Source: Zingiber officinale
Lineage: Eukaryota; Streptophyta; Magnoliopsida; Zingiberales; Zingiberaceae
Reading direction: 5' to 3'
Length of the DNA: 64,000 bases
NCBI RefSeq assembly: GCF_018446385.1
Contig: NC_055991.1
Coordinates: forward strand, 118,587,794 to 118,651,793
Both the position numbers and the translations under genes were made by a program. Shown here piece after piece: positions 23,471 to 45,910 of this stretch. The number at the start of each line of letters is the position of its first letter. The first letter of the stretch is position 1. The notes below the pieces were generated by a model that saw nothing but the letters and a program-made list of their open reading frames with translations, searched no databases and was not told the origin of the DNA.

Positions 23471-24206
23471 TGCCTTGCACCCGAGGTGCCTCAAGCTCCA
23501 TGAGGGTGCCTCGGGTACTGTTCATTCGAGGCCAAAAGTGCCCTTTCGCCCCTGCAAGATAGGTTAGTCCACAACACAACCACATATCTTGCAAAACAAT
23601 GTTAGCACACATAATAAACATAATAATAAAAAAGTTTGACAGCCACGGACTGTCCGGTTCTGACTTCGAATTTTCGACCGGAAACCCTAGGTCAAACCGA
23701 CGCATACTGTTCATTCTTCCGGGGAACGCGTCCTCACCTACTCCACTCAGGAGAGCATACCTTATGCCAGTCCGGTCCTCCAAACCAACTTGACTTTTTG
23801 CCTAGGGTGACCACCCCCTTGGACCTAGAGTTACCACTCCCTAGGGTTTTTCGCCACTTAGGGTTACCTCCCCCTATGACCTAAGGTTATTCCCCCCTTA
23901 AGAATTTTCACCACCTAGGGTTACCACCCCATAGGATCTAAGGTTGCTGTCCCTTAGGGTTTTTCTCCACCTAGAGTTACCACCCCTAGGACTTAAGGTT
24001 ACCGTCCCTTGGAGTTTTCAACCACCTAGGGTTACCACCCTCTAAGACCTAAGGTTACCGCCCCTTAGGATTTTCCACCTGCCTAACCGCAGTTAGGACT
24101 TTCCTGTAAACTCATTCAAGTACATTAGATAACAACACAACTTAACTTGAACCCTTTGACATAATCAAAACATAAGTTCAATTGTCAGATGCTTCCTGCA
24201 CCAACA
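23471..24206 (-). mobile_element. LTR subfamily A (-), distal part
   Basis: Continuation of the LTR begun at 15602. It ends GCTTCCTGCACCAACA, the reverse complement of the TGTTGGTGCAGGAAGC start of the LTR at 4961. It holds about eight copies of a degenerate 'ACCTAGGGTTACCACCCC' unit (23,800-24,090). Confidence 0.8.
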
Positions 24207-24482
24207 CACACTAATTTTGCTTTTCCTTATTGTTGTCGGTATCTTTTCTTTAAAAAATCTTGTACTTTCGCTTGTAATATTTTAACGAATTGTTAGTGGA
24301 TTGCACATCGAAAGTACTCAACAAATGCGAGCTTGGAGTTAGAATCGACGAAAGCTTCGAACCAAGTAAAATCGGTTCATGTTAGCTTTGCTCTGATTTT
24401 ATTCTTTCGTTGTGCACTCTAACTCGATAAATGATTTTATTTTAATCGCTATTCACCTCCCTCTAGCGAATTCACGATCCAA
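24207..24482 (+). mobile_element. 3' end of a plus-strand SIRE-like LTR (remnant)
   Basis: It resembles the last 270 bp of the LTR at 12138-13285 (GTCGGTAT...CGAAAG...GAACCAAGTAAA) and ends TTCACGATCCAAC. Its 5' part is cut by the minus-strand element. Confidence 0.65.
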
Positions 24483-25588
24483 CCTAAATTATGAAGGTTT
24501 ATTCAACCTTAACAAACGATCTTCATGTCTACATGAGATATGAGATAATTTGAAACAGTATTTACCGAGAATCGAACCATATTATCTGATGGTAAATCTT
24601 GTTCAAATACTAACTTGGCTACACCCGTAGGGGTGACAAATAAGAAGAAATCTTGTGGCAAAAAGATAAAATGATCATCCAGCACTTTCGAAAAATAGAT
24701 AAATCATCGGCATTGTATCTAGTACGATGACCTGTTTTATAAGAAAGTCAGACCTTTTATATTCACTTGGAATTGATCACAGAGATCAAACAAATAAATA
24801 TACAGATAGATAACAACCGCGTGCCAATCGAGAAAGCAAATAAGAAATCTCGAAAGTTATGTGCGTGGTTCTCCAATAAAATGCTATCTTACTCTTCAGT
24901 CTTACATGGCGGATCAGGAATAAGCTAAATAAGACAAACAAAATCTAGTTTTCTAAATACCAAAAATGGACGAAACAGAAGTGGCAACACTGGAAAATGC
25001 TGAAAATACTCGCTAATTCTGCACAGTTTCCCCATTTAAGTGTTCGTTCATCATTGCGTAAAGTGATTCGATACTCCCAAGATCACTTTTCGTTTTATTC
25101 TTATTAAGTTTTAAATATGATTCGCTTGTCCAGCTTTTGTTAATCTGTCTTAGATGAAAAAATAAATCGATTACTAATTATTAGTATAGATCATCAAGAT
25201 ATAAAAAAAAATATATACAAATGCGCAGAATTTCTATCCATAATCTCATTTAACAACATCTATATATCGTCCCACGAAAATATCTTGAGTTTTAAATGGC
25301 AACCCTCATCCGAGATCGCGTTCAATCAGACTTCGTTTTCAATAATAGAAAATTATCCCGTGACAGCAGCTGTTCGCCTAAATCGCCCTGTCTTTCCTTC
25401 TTTCCGTCGCCGGAGCTCCGGTGGAAACAATAAAGATCGCAGTTCGGCGCCGCTCTCGTGATCGTCGATCAGATCGAGGCACCGCGATCTGCCTCTTCCC
25501 TCAGCGACGGTTCAGATCGAGGATGAGTCTTGTGGCCAGCCATCCGTCGTACAATCAATAATTACGTTGTCTTCTTCCCTCTGTTCCA
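24483..25588. other. intergenic region upstream of GH3
   Basis: AT-rich DNA with no coding signal. The last 300 bp becomes GC-rich and would be the GH3 promoter. Confidence 0.6.
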
Positions 25589-25598
25589 CTATAAATAC
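25588..25598 (+). promoter_or_regulatory. TATA box of the GH3 gene
   Basis: ACTATAAATAC lies about 90 bp before the ATG at 25679, a plausible spacing for a 60-bp leader. Confidence 0.6.
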
Positions 25599-25678
25599 GC
25601 ATTGATTTCGTCGGCTTCCATTGATTCGAACCCTGTCGCTTGCTCCTTCCTTCCTCCCTTCCTTCCCCTGTTTCATTC

Positions 25679-27833
25679 ATGGCCGGCGGCGACGCGTGGC
25701 GGGATTTCCCGGCGGAGGACGCCGACGGCGCGGCCGTGCTGGGCTGGTTCGAGGAGGTGGCGGAGAACGCCGGTGAAGTGCAGGCGGAGACGCTGCGCCG
25801 CATCCTGGAGGCCAACCTCGGGACGGAGTACCTGCGGAGGTGGCTCGGCGGCGCGGCGGACGGCGTCGGCGGGATGGGCGCCGCCGAGCTCGAGGCGCTT
25901 TTCGCCTCCGCGGTTCCGCTGGCTTCGCACGCGGACTTCGAGCCGTACATCCGACGAATCGCAGGCGGCGACGCCTCCCCACTGCTCACGGCCGACCCCA
26001 TCACCATGCTCTCGCTCAGGTAATTCGTGCAGTTGTTTAATGACAAAATTATCCCTTATAATAAGCCCTAAATCTCGAACCTAAACCCTAAAAGATCGTC
26101 TCTGATAGATTTGGCATCCACTGCTCCCCTCCAAAAAAAAAAAAACCATCTCTCTCTTTCTCGTCTCAAACTATTCTAGTGCGTTCTTTAATTGTTGTAA
26201 GTAGATGTAAAATTATTCTTCATTAGTTTAAATTTTCAATTGTATATATTTAACTAACCAATTTTGATCATTTGCAGCTCAGGAACTACCGATGGCCGGC
26301 CAAAGTACGTGCCCTTCACACGCTTCAACTGTCAATCTACTCTCCAGATCTCAAGATTGGCAGTTGCTCACATATCAAGGTGTTCTTGATCTTAACTCGC
26401 AGATCGAATTTTGAAGTAATTAATTGTTGAACGTTTATTTTTTTTAAAAAATAAATTATTCTTGTAGGATTTTCCCGACCAAGGCCGGCGGTAGAATCTT
26501 GGAGTTCATCTACAGCAGCAAGCAATTTCGTACTCCGGGCGGCGGCATCCTGGCTGGAACGGCGACGAGCCACTACTTCGCCAGCGAGGAGTTCAGGACA
26601 AAGCAGAGAACCATCAAATGCTTCACCTGCAGCCCCTACGAAGTGATCGCCGGCGGCGACTACCAGCAGTCCCTCTACTGTCACCTCCTCCTGGGCCTTC
26701 TCCTCCTCCACGACGTCGAGTGCGTCTCCTCCACCTTCGCCTACTGCATCGTGCAGGCCTTTGCCGCCTTTGAAGCCAAGTGGGAGGACCTCTGCTCCGA
26801 CATTGAACAGGGGAAGCTAAGCGCCAATATCACCTCGCCGGAGATGAGGAAGGCTGTCGCGGAGCATCTCCGGCGGCCGGAGCCGGTTCTCGCGTCGGAA
26901 ATTAAGAAGAAATGTGAGAAGTTGAAGGAATTGGGGTGGTTCGGATTGATCCCGGAGCTGTGGCCCAACGCCAAGTACGTGTCCGCCATCATGACCGGCT
27001 CGATGATTCCGTACACGAAGAAGCTGAGGCACTACGCCGGCGGCGAGGCGGTGCCATTGGTCTCCGCCGGCTACGGCTCCACTGAGAGCTGGATCGGAGC
27101 GAACTTGGAGCCGGAGAACCCGCCAGAAAAAGTGACCTTCACGGTGATGCCCACCTTCGCATACTTCGAGTTCATTCCCCTGCTCGACGAACGGGATAAA
27201 AAAGGAATTTTGGAGGCAGAGCAACCGGTGCCGCTCGCCGGCGTGGTGGTCGGGCGGAAGTACGAAATTGTCCTCACCACCTTCAACGGACTGTACCGTT
27301 ACCGACTGGGGGATGTGGTGGAGGTCACCGGATTCTACAAGCGCGCGCCGCGGCTGGCGTTCGTCTACCGTAAAAATCTCATCTTGACGGTTAACATCGA
27401 CAAGAACACGGAGCGGGACCTGCAGCAGGCAGTGGAGACGGCGGCGGGGTTGCTGTCGGAATCGGGGGCGGAGCTGGTGGACTTCACGAGCTACGCCGAC
27501 GTCGTCGCCGCGGGGGAGTGCTCCGGGCACTACGTGGTCTACTGGGAGCTGAAGGGGAAGGCGGCGGAGGGGGTGTTGAAGGAGTGCTGCGCCGCCATGG
27601 ACGCGGCCTTCGCGGACCAGGGGTACGTGGTGTCGAGGCGGACGAGGTCGATCGGCCCGCTGGAGCTCAGGGTAGTCGCCGCCGGGACGTTCCGGGAGAT
27701 AATGGAGCACTACGTCGGTAACGGCGCGGCGGTTAGCCAGTTCAAGACGCCGAGGTGCACCACCAACGAGGCGGTGCTTCGAATCCTCGATCGAGGCACC
27801 GTTAAGCGTTTCTGGAGCACTGCCTACGGCTGA
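25679..27833 (+). CDS. GH3.10: GH3 acyl acid amido synthetase, GH3.10-like
   Basis: Adenylates an acyl hormone and couples it to an amino acid in the cytosol. I build three exons: 25679-26019, 26278-26379 and 26468-27833, all with GT/AG borders and matching phases, giving 602 aa (family about 575-612). ATP-binding motif 1 is SSGTTDGRPKYVPF (about 114-127), motif 2 YGSTES (350-355) and motif 3 YRYRLGDVV (424-432). The stretches 'TRFNCQSTLQ', 'GGRILEFIY', 'GWFGLIPELWPNAK' and 'GPLELRVV' resemble Arabidopsis GH3.10 (DFL2) more than the IAA-conjugating group II. GH3.10 is linked to jasmonate conjugation in Arabidopsis, but substrate cannot be read from sequence. Exons 1 and 3 are strongly GC-rich. 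An upstream in-frame ATG-less extension is ignored; MAGGDAWRDF is the first ATG after the TATA box. Confidence 0.95.
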
Positions 27834-29394
27834 ATCAATTTGCAAGAATGACCAGACCTTTAATTCTTGCTAATAATGGAATATTAATATGGAAAGTTTC
27901 TATGGGATAAATCTAAAATATAATTTATAAACACTTAAAAATCAAATTTTAAAATATTTATTCTAATTAAAATTTAAATTCTGACTATTTTATTACTTTG
28001 TTGTTTTCTAAAGCACTTCTGACTATTTTATTTCTGTGTTCATAATATATTTCCTTTAGTGATGCCAAATAATTACATCTAAATATCTTTAAAATAAAAT
28101 AAAATAATGACATTAAAATACGATAACAGAGCCAAACCCTAAAAATTTATTTTCCAGGGAGAGTTCAAATTCAAATTAGGACGGTAAACAATGCAAGTAG
28201 CTAAATTTTATGGTATTTGATAAAGTAGATAAGTTAAGTCTAAAATGAATCAATATGTAGAAATGAATATGTTTGATTTTTTTTAACTTAACTTTGGTTC
28301 AAGTTTGACTTGAGTTTAATTTGTTTAAATTTGATCAAATTCTCAATTCAAATTTATTTGATTGTTTGAAACTTTTATATTTAAACTTGTTTGATCTGTT
28401 ATTGAGTTTGACAAAGTAAATTTATTTATTTATTTTGAAAGTTTGCTTGTTTATTTATTTAGTATATTGATAAGAATTTTATTGATGAATATGGTTCACG
28501 AATATTTTCATGAACATTAACGAGTTGAACACATGTGTTCAAACATGTTTATTTAGTTTAGCGAATTATTTAAATTTGTTTATTAATTGATCTTATGTGT
28601 ATCAAACTGAATGTCAAACTTGTTCATCAAATTTATTCACAATAGTCTGATTAATTTACCATCCTAATTCAAATTTCTCTAGTTTCATCTTCCATAGTTG
28701 GGTCCCTAAAGTTTTTGATTTCATCATTTGAATGTTCCTCCATTGTTAATAGTAGTCATATTGAGATCCTAAGCGAGAAGGCATCATTTGCGCTTTGGTG
28801 CGGAGGAGGCTCTCTCCTGTTAGGTGGAAATTGAGCTTGCAGTTTCGACAATATATGGAGTTAGCTGTGAAATAATGGGGGATAAAACTTTGCTAAATCT
28901 GAATTTTCCCCACTGGATGTTTATGAGAAAATGAAACATGATCCAAATAGGAACTACAATAAAACAAAAAAAAACAAAAAAAAAAAAGAGAAAAGAGACA
29001 ACTATAAAGAAAAAGAAAAAGTAGAAGAATAACTAGAAGAGGCATGAATATGTTCTATTCATACTGAACAATTTGAACTAGATATACACAATACCACACC
29101 ACATTTTTTGGGCGAAAGCAAACCCTTGTGCAACCTAATGTACAAACTGTGCATGAAAGTTTTGTTATTTTACATCCATCCCTAGTCCTTCTTCACATAG
29201 TTCTTACCAAAGTTTTCGCTATCTCTAGCTCTAACTGATCGCAATGCTGCTGCAGTCAAAGCCAAGAAAGAAGAAAACAACGATGCCCACAGTGGCTCTT
29301 GATAAAGCCTGAGATATGTCGGGGAGAGGAATATAGGCGACAATAAATCTGCCAACCTTCGACGGTGTTCCTTTCCCTCGATCGACAAAGCAAG
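27834..29394. other. intergenic DNA between the convergent GH3 and CPK genes
   Basis: AT-rich, with the 3' ends of both genes. The 28,270-28,640 segment, rich in TTTGATT/GTTTATTTA, looks like an old dispersed repeat. A 68-codon minus-strand ORF (29182-29388) just downstream of the CPK stop is probably part of its 3' UTR. Confidence 0.5.
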
Positions 29395-40582
<11,188 letters not shown>

Positions 40583-42477
40583 TCTGCTCCGATCTGGCGA
40601 CCTCGCTAACCATCAATGGATAGGGGAAGCCGAGGCGAATATAAAAAAAGGGGATCCAACGGGGCCACAATTTTGGAGAAGGAAGAGGGAAAGGTGTAGG
40701 AAGATGGGGGGAAGGAAGGCAGGGGGTGCTGGTGGTCAAAGGAGGAGACCGTCTTGGATTCAAGGCAACCCCTCCATTTCTTTCCCTTTTTCACCCTCTC
40801 TTTCTCCCTCGAACATGAACACGTCCAGGATCGGATAGAACACCATCGAGATGGGAAGAACAATTTTTTTACGAGCAAAATCGCCATAAAAATCGCTTCT
40901 TTTTTTTTTTAATCGAAAGAAGAACTGGATCTTTGATTCTTAGTCCCGTTCTCCCCACAAAATGGCTAACTAAATCAGCTTTACGGCGGCAGTGGGTCCT
41001 CCTTCGCCCGCCCTTGTGATTTGCTGGTGTCAGCATGGGTATGTTCTATACGCGTAAATTTGTCTCTACCCGCCCAGCTTCAACCTGCCACGCGTATTTG
41101 GACAGATCAAAAGGAAATATGTTTCATTTTGCACCCCAACATTTTAAATATATTTTAATATATCCCTTGGAACTTTTTAAAAACGTACCTGTACAATTTA
41201 AAAACTCAGGTCTCTACCTCGACACCATAAATTTAACCTCATTGACTATTCCTACGATGATTAATCCGATCCAACGGAAATTTCCCATCGACCACTAAAA
41301 TAAATCAGGAAACGTAAGTCGCGACCAACCTAGAAGTCCAATATCCTTTAATTACGTCTCTCATTTAAAGAAAAAATTCTTATAAATATATTACGTCGAT
41401 GTCTGGATGACAATTTAAACATCCAACCATGAAACTTTAGCCCCAGATAAAAAAATAATATTATAGATAATTGAGATGATCAACCTTGTGATCAATTTTG
41501 ATGATTAAGATCTTAAAATTGTTTATTTGAAAGTCTAATAGTTGACTAAATCAGATGTTTATTTATTTATTTTTTATAATTTAAGTGCCCAGGCTCCTTG
41601 GTTTATCTATTTTTTCAAAATATTCGTCCTATTTTGATATATTAATAACTTCAATCTTATTATTTTATGAAAAAAATCTAGATTTTTTTATAATTTTAGT
41701 AAAATCTAATATAAAATTACATTTACATCCTTTTTCTTCCCACACTCAAAATAATTTTAATTTTATCTGCTTAACTTTTATATAAAAAATATATAGTGTC
41801 TTATTTCACTTTAATTTCATATTTTATGATTGACAATACGATAAGTAAAAAAATTTTTATAAAGATTTTGGACGATGTATAAAAAAAATATATTTCTCAA
41901 TCTTTTTGATTAAAATAAAACGTAATATTTATTCATGTCAGTTAATATTTAATATAAAAAAAATTAATTTTTTATAAAAAAAATCTATTACAGCAACTTG
42001 ATACATTTAAGTATTAATTAAAATTATCCAAATTTAATTAAAATTAATTAAAATGCTCTTCGAAACCTGATCAACACTGAAGATTTAAAATAATTTGGGC
42101 CAAAATGATTACAACAGCATTTTTGAAACATTGACGCTCTTTTTGTCTTTTTTGGAAGAAAAAATTAAAATCGTGAGGGATTAAGAAACATGTCGATCAA
42201 TCAACTGATTACTGTACCATAAGAAAGTCATCGCCAAGTTTTTTTGGCAACTGGAGACCGAGACAACTCGGACGACAACACACGGTTTGACTCGGTCGGC
42301 ATCCCCCGACAAGTTTTACACTTCGCATCACAAAAATGAATCGGCGTCATGCGCAGCGGGTTGACTTGACAGTTGGTCCAACGCAGAAAACCCTAAAAAA
42401 ATTTAGGTCCAAGTGAAATTTAATTAATTAGCTAATAAATTATTACTTTTTGTGGTAAAGAAAAGATAAATATGTTC
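40583..42477. other. intergenic region upstream of CPK
   Basis: The first 400 bp is purine/pyrimidine-biased and GC-rich, fitting the CPK 5' UTR and promoter. From 41,100 it is AT-rich with no gene signal. Confidence 0.5.
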
Positions 42478-42620
42478 GTCCCCAGTATCCTTGTCAACCC
42501 ATCTCAAGGTCAACACGAAGAAAATAAATAACGAGCGGTTACTAGTCTTTGGAATAATGACTAATACATAAGAGAGGTATTTATCTCGACTTTATCGAGA
42601 TTCGAACCTCAGCTAATAAA
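42478..42620 (-). repeat. SINE-like fragment, copy 1
   Basis: GTCCCCAGTATCCTTGTCAACCC up to CGACTTTATCGAGATTCGAACC matches the better copy at 43498-43735. On the minus strand GGTTCGAATCTCG is a Pol III B-box. The A-box end is missing. Confidence 0.55.
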
Positions 42621-42782
42621 CTATTACGCAGTTTATATGAGAGGAAGGAAATAGCTCCATAATGAAAGATTTTTTTAATGAATAATGGATTTGAAAATAT
42701 TGATTGTCAAAATGGACCTTCATATTTACTTTCTCAATTTATCTTAATAATTAATGAATAATTTTCGTACAGCTAGATAGTA

Positions 42783-43120
42783 GATGAGATCCTCTGTCCT
42801 ATTTTTTTATATATCCATGTCCCATTCATGATCAGATGAATCACATCAGATCATGCATCCTTGAGATTTGACATGATCTGATATTATCCGTCTGATTAGT
42901 GAATGAGACACGGGTACACAAGAAAAAAAGATGAGATCCTCTGTCTCGAAAATGCCGTGTCCCAGCGCCGATCGGATGAACTAAATCACATCTCAAGGAT
43001 GTAATGTACATCATGAAAATGTCATAGCCGTCCGATTGACGCTGGGACACGAAGACACGTCATTTTCGAGATAGAGAATCTCATCTCCAAGAAAAATGGG
43101 ATACAGGATCCCATCTCGTC
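42783..43120. repeat. two adjacent hairpin MITE-like units
   Basis: GATGAGATCCTCTGTCTCGAAAATG with CGTGTCCCAGCG at about 42930-42970 is mirrored by CGCTGGGACACG and CATTTTCGAGATAGAGAATCTCATC at 43040-43086. A second, weaker copy of the same termini starts at 42785 (GATGAGATCCTCTGTCC). Confidence 0.65.
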
Positions 43121-43497
43121 AGACAAATCATCCCAAAATTAATAGACATGAAGATTTAAATACTAAAAAAATAATAGAATGGAATAAAAACTTCACAAAG
43201 ATGTTTCCCGTGTTTTTTATTTTCACATTGAATTCTTTTTCTTCTTGAATCCGTTTGATGCAACGTTTGATATAAACGATGATTAAGCTTATGGCGCTTC
43301 TTCATGTCCGTCCCAAGATATAAAAAAGATAAATTACTATACCGCATGATATGTAAGAGAAACCAATTCTATAAGGAAATGGATCTTAGAGGATTCAAAT
43401 CTTACTCTTTTGATATAATTCTATCATTCAAGTACTAATTCAATTACGTCCCTAAGAACTTTTATTCTTGAATCAATTGGGTAAAAAGTCTATTATG

Positions 43498-43735
43498 CTT
43501 GTCCCCTTATCCTCGTCAGCCCACTATGGTGATAAAAAAAGACGAATACGCTCACCCTCAACGCCCCCACCAACCCGTCCCAAGGTCAACACGGAGAAGA
43601 TAAATCACGGACGGCTATTAGCCTTTGGAATAGTAACTAACACATAAGAGAGACATTTACCTCGACTTTATCGAGATTCGAACCCCAGACCTCATGATGA
43701 CAACACCTCATCCACTAGACTCATCCGAGGAGACC
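43498..43735 (-). mobile_element. tRNA-derived SINE-like element, copy 2
   Basis: On the minus strand it reads GATGAGTCTAGTGGATGAGG (A-box-like region), then GGGGTTCGAATCTCGATAAAG (B-box), then a body shared with 42478-42620. Target duplications are not clear. Confidence 0.55.
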
Positions 43736-45707
43736 ATCATGAGAGAGTAAATCATAGTATGATAACATGGATAGAAGGACGAGTTATACCAGGATACCGG
43801 AATTTATGCCCTATCAGTCCTAGAATTCGACATTACTCGTGGGATAAATCTACCCTCTACTAACTCACTATTTCAGCTAAGTCCGTTGGGGCTCCCACCC
43901 GGTTGAGTGATTAAGTGAAAAAATATAATGTCTCACGAGAGAAGTAAGAAGTTTCAAAGCATCCAATAAATTCAATTTAAAAATAAATTAAAATAAATCT
44001 AATTTCATTATTTTAATGACAACATTAACAAAACACGACATGCATTAATAATTCCAATAAGATTTGGTCCCCGTGGTCTTGGTCATACGGCGGCTGGGAT
44101 TAATGATCAATACTAATTGGTACTCTTTTTCCTGATCGCCAATTAATGACTCTCTCCTCTTTCTAATGAACTTGACTTTTCCAAGATTTCAAAGTTCAAA
44201 GGAATCAAATTGTCTTCTTTTACATTTTTTAAAAAGGTAAACAAAACCAAGTCGTCGATGTGAATTATGACGATGTTAATTGGTCGCTAATTAGGGAGAA
44301 GAAGATGAACCGATGGATTACGATTGTTTAAGTGTGATTGTTGAAGCTGAATGAATCGAGCGAGCTAGGTAAGTTTCGCTGACCCGACCGATTGAGAGTT
44401 CGGACGAGTGAACAAAATCAAAGGCTTAGAAAGACTGAGCTGATTAGGAATCGACAAAACCGAGCAAATCTAAAGGTCAAACAAATCGAGTAGGGTGAGA
44501 AAACTAAGTATGTTGCACTAGTATAATCAAACAAACCGAATCAATTGTTCGGCCAAATATGCAATGTTTCATAGCAAGATCACCAATTGGCTGCACACTA
44601 ATTCAGGTTCAAATTGAAGTTGTGAATTTTGAACTTTTGAGTCAGAAGAAGTAGAGTTCGGATTAGAGTTAACAATCAAAGACCTCGCGGGCAATTGAAC
44701 CCAACCACCGCTCTTGGTTTGCTCGCGAGGGAGTAGCCGATGCCGTGGTCTGAAAAAGAAGATACAAGCAACTTGGCCCTTTCTCCTTCCTACCTCTTTC
44801 CTTTCTCTCCTCTCCTTTTCTTTCCTTTCCATACTCTTCCTCCCCCTTATCGCGTCCAACATAATCAAGGCCTTAGTTATCGATCAATTACGCTAACTCA
44901 ATCTTCACTCCCTAAATATCAACAACTAGTACTAAGAACACACTGATCACTTTGAACAGCTATAGCATCTATATCAAACGTCTATACTTCACCATCAAAC
45001 TAGTCTTGTTGATCGGCCTTACCGAAAAAAAGATGCAATATTACAATGGAATTGATATAGACGGCTGCTATCACAATTATGAGAATGTTGTAGTGCAAGA
45101 CAGAACTGTAAACTAGAATGATATAACTTTGTTGTATTTGTCTCATTCATATTTCTCACGTCAACCATGAATTCAACATTTAAAGAATGATTAGATTCAC
45201 TAACAAAATTTATATATAGGCACAAATTTCATATCAAACTTATTCAATGAAAAAGAAAGAACTTGTATTTGACAATACATATGACTGGGAAAGGCGATTA
45301 GAACATACCACTGCGAAACTAAGCTCCAGGGAGTCTCCGTATCTAGTTCGGTGTTGAATTGTAATGTTTAGTACATATTCGAGCTTCCGAATCAAGTTTT
45401 CTCCTTGCTGCTATTGTTTCTCTCACAAAGTCCATTGCCGTGTGTGCTAAATTCCAAGTGTAAACAAACATTTCCTCCCTGATGTTACTTAAGTGATGAG
45501 CTAAATTCTTGTACTCCGTCCAGCTATTTAGTCTATCAGTTAGGATATCTTTGTCTTTATCAGATTCCTCGTCTCTTGGTTCTTCAATCAAACCACAATT
45601 TGGATGATGTAGAAGGGATGACAAGAATATGTGTATCCACAATATCAATACGAGACTGACCTTATGAAGGATATCTAACTTTTAAGAGATACTCAAACTC
45701 CAAACAC
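43736..45707. other. intergenic region, CPK to PPR
   Basis: AT-rich, no gene recognised. A 101-codon minus ORF at 45343-45648 (Asp/Glu- and Lys-rich, start MILWIHIFLSS) has no family I know. It could be part of the 3' transcribed region of the PPR gene. Confidence 0.4.
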
Positions 45708-45898
45708 ATTCACGACCTTTGCATACATTCGAACCAGAGTCTGATCATGTCGACCAAGGAATTAAGCTGATTGTATTCTCCCACATCTTCTTTCAATCCT
45801 TTCACATCCATTAACTTTCTTACTTCAACAACTTCATTCCAAAAGCCAGCATTGTTTCAAGTAAATACTCGAAAACTTTATCTTTTGACCGAACAGGC
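45708..45898 (-). pseudogene. duplicated 3' end of the PPR gene (E-motif fragment)
   Basis: On the minus strand it reads AGFWNEVVEVRKLMDVKGLK and then EDVGEYNQ, closely parallel to AGLWNEIGEVRELMKVKGLK and then KDVGHSQV at the end of the adjacent gene. Both units end with TCCAAACACATTCA on the plus strand, so this is a diverged tandem duplication of about 190 bp. Confidence 0.75.
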
Positions 45899-45910
45899 AT
45901 CCAAACACAT

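Noticed and set aside
25555-26046. Minus-strand and alternate-frame ORFs over GH3 exon 1, and 26817-27845 minus over exon 3
   Set aside because: Shadows of the GC-rich GH3 coding frame; they do not respect its splice sites and match no family.
45343-45648. 101-codon minus ORF as a real gene
   Set aside because: No recognised family, no splice context and AT-rich surroundings; kept only as a note in the intergenic entry.
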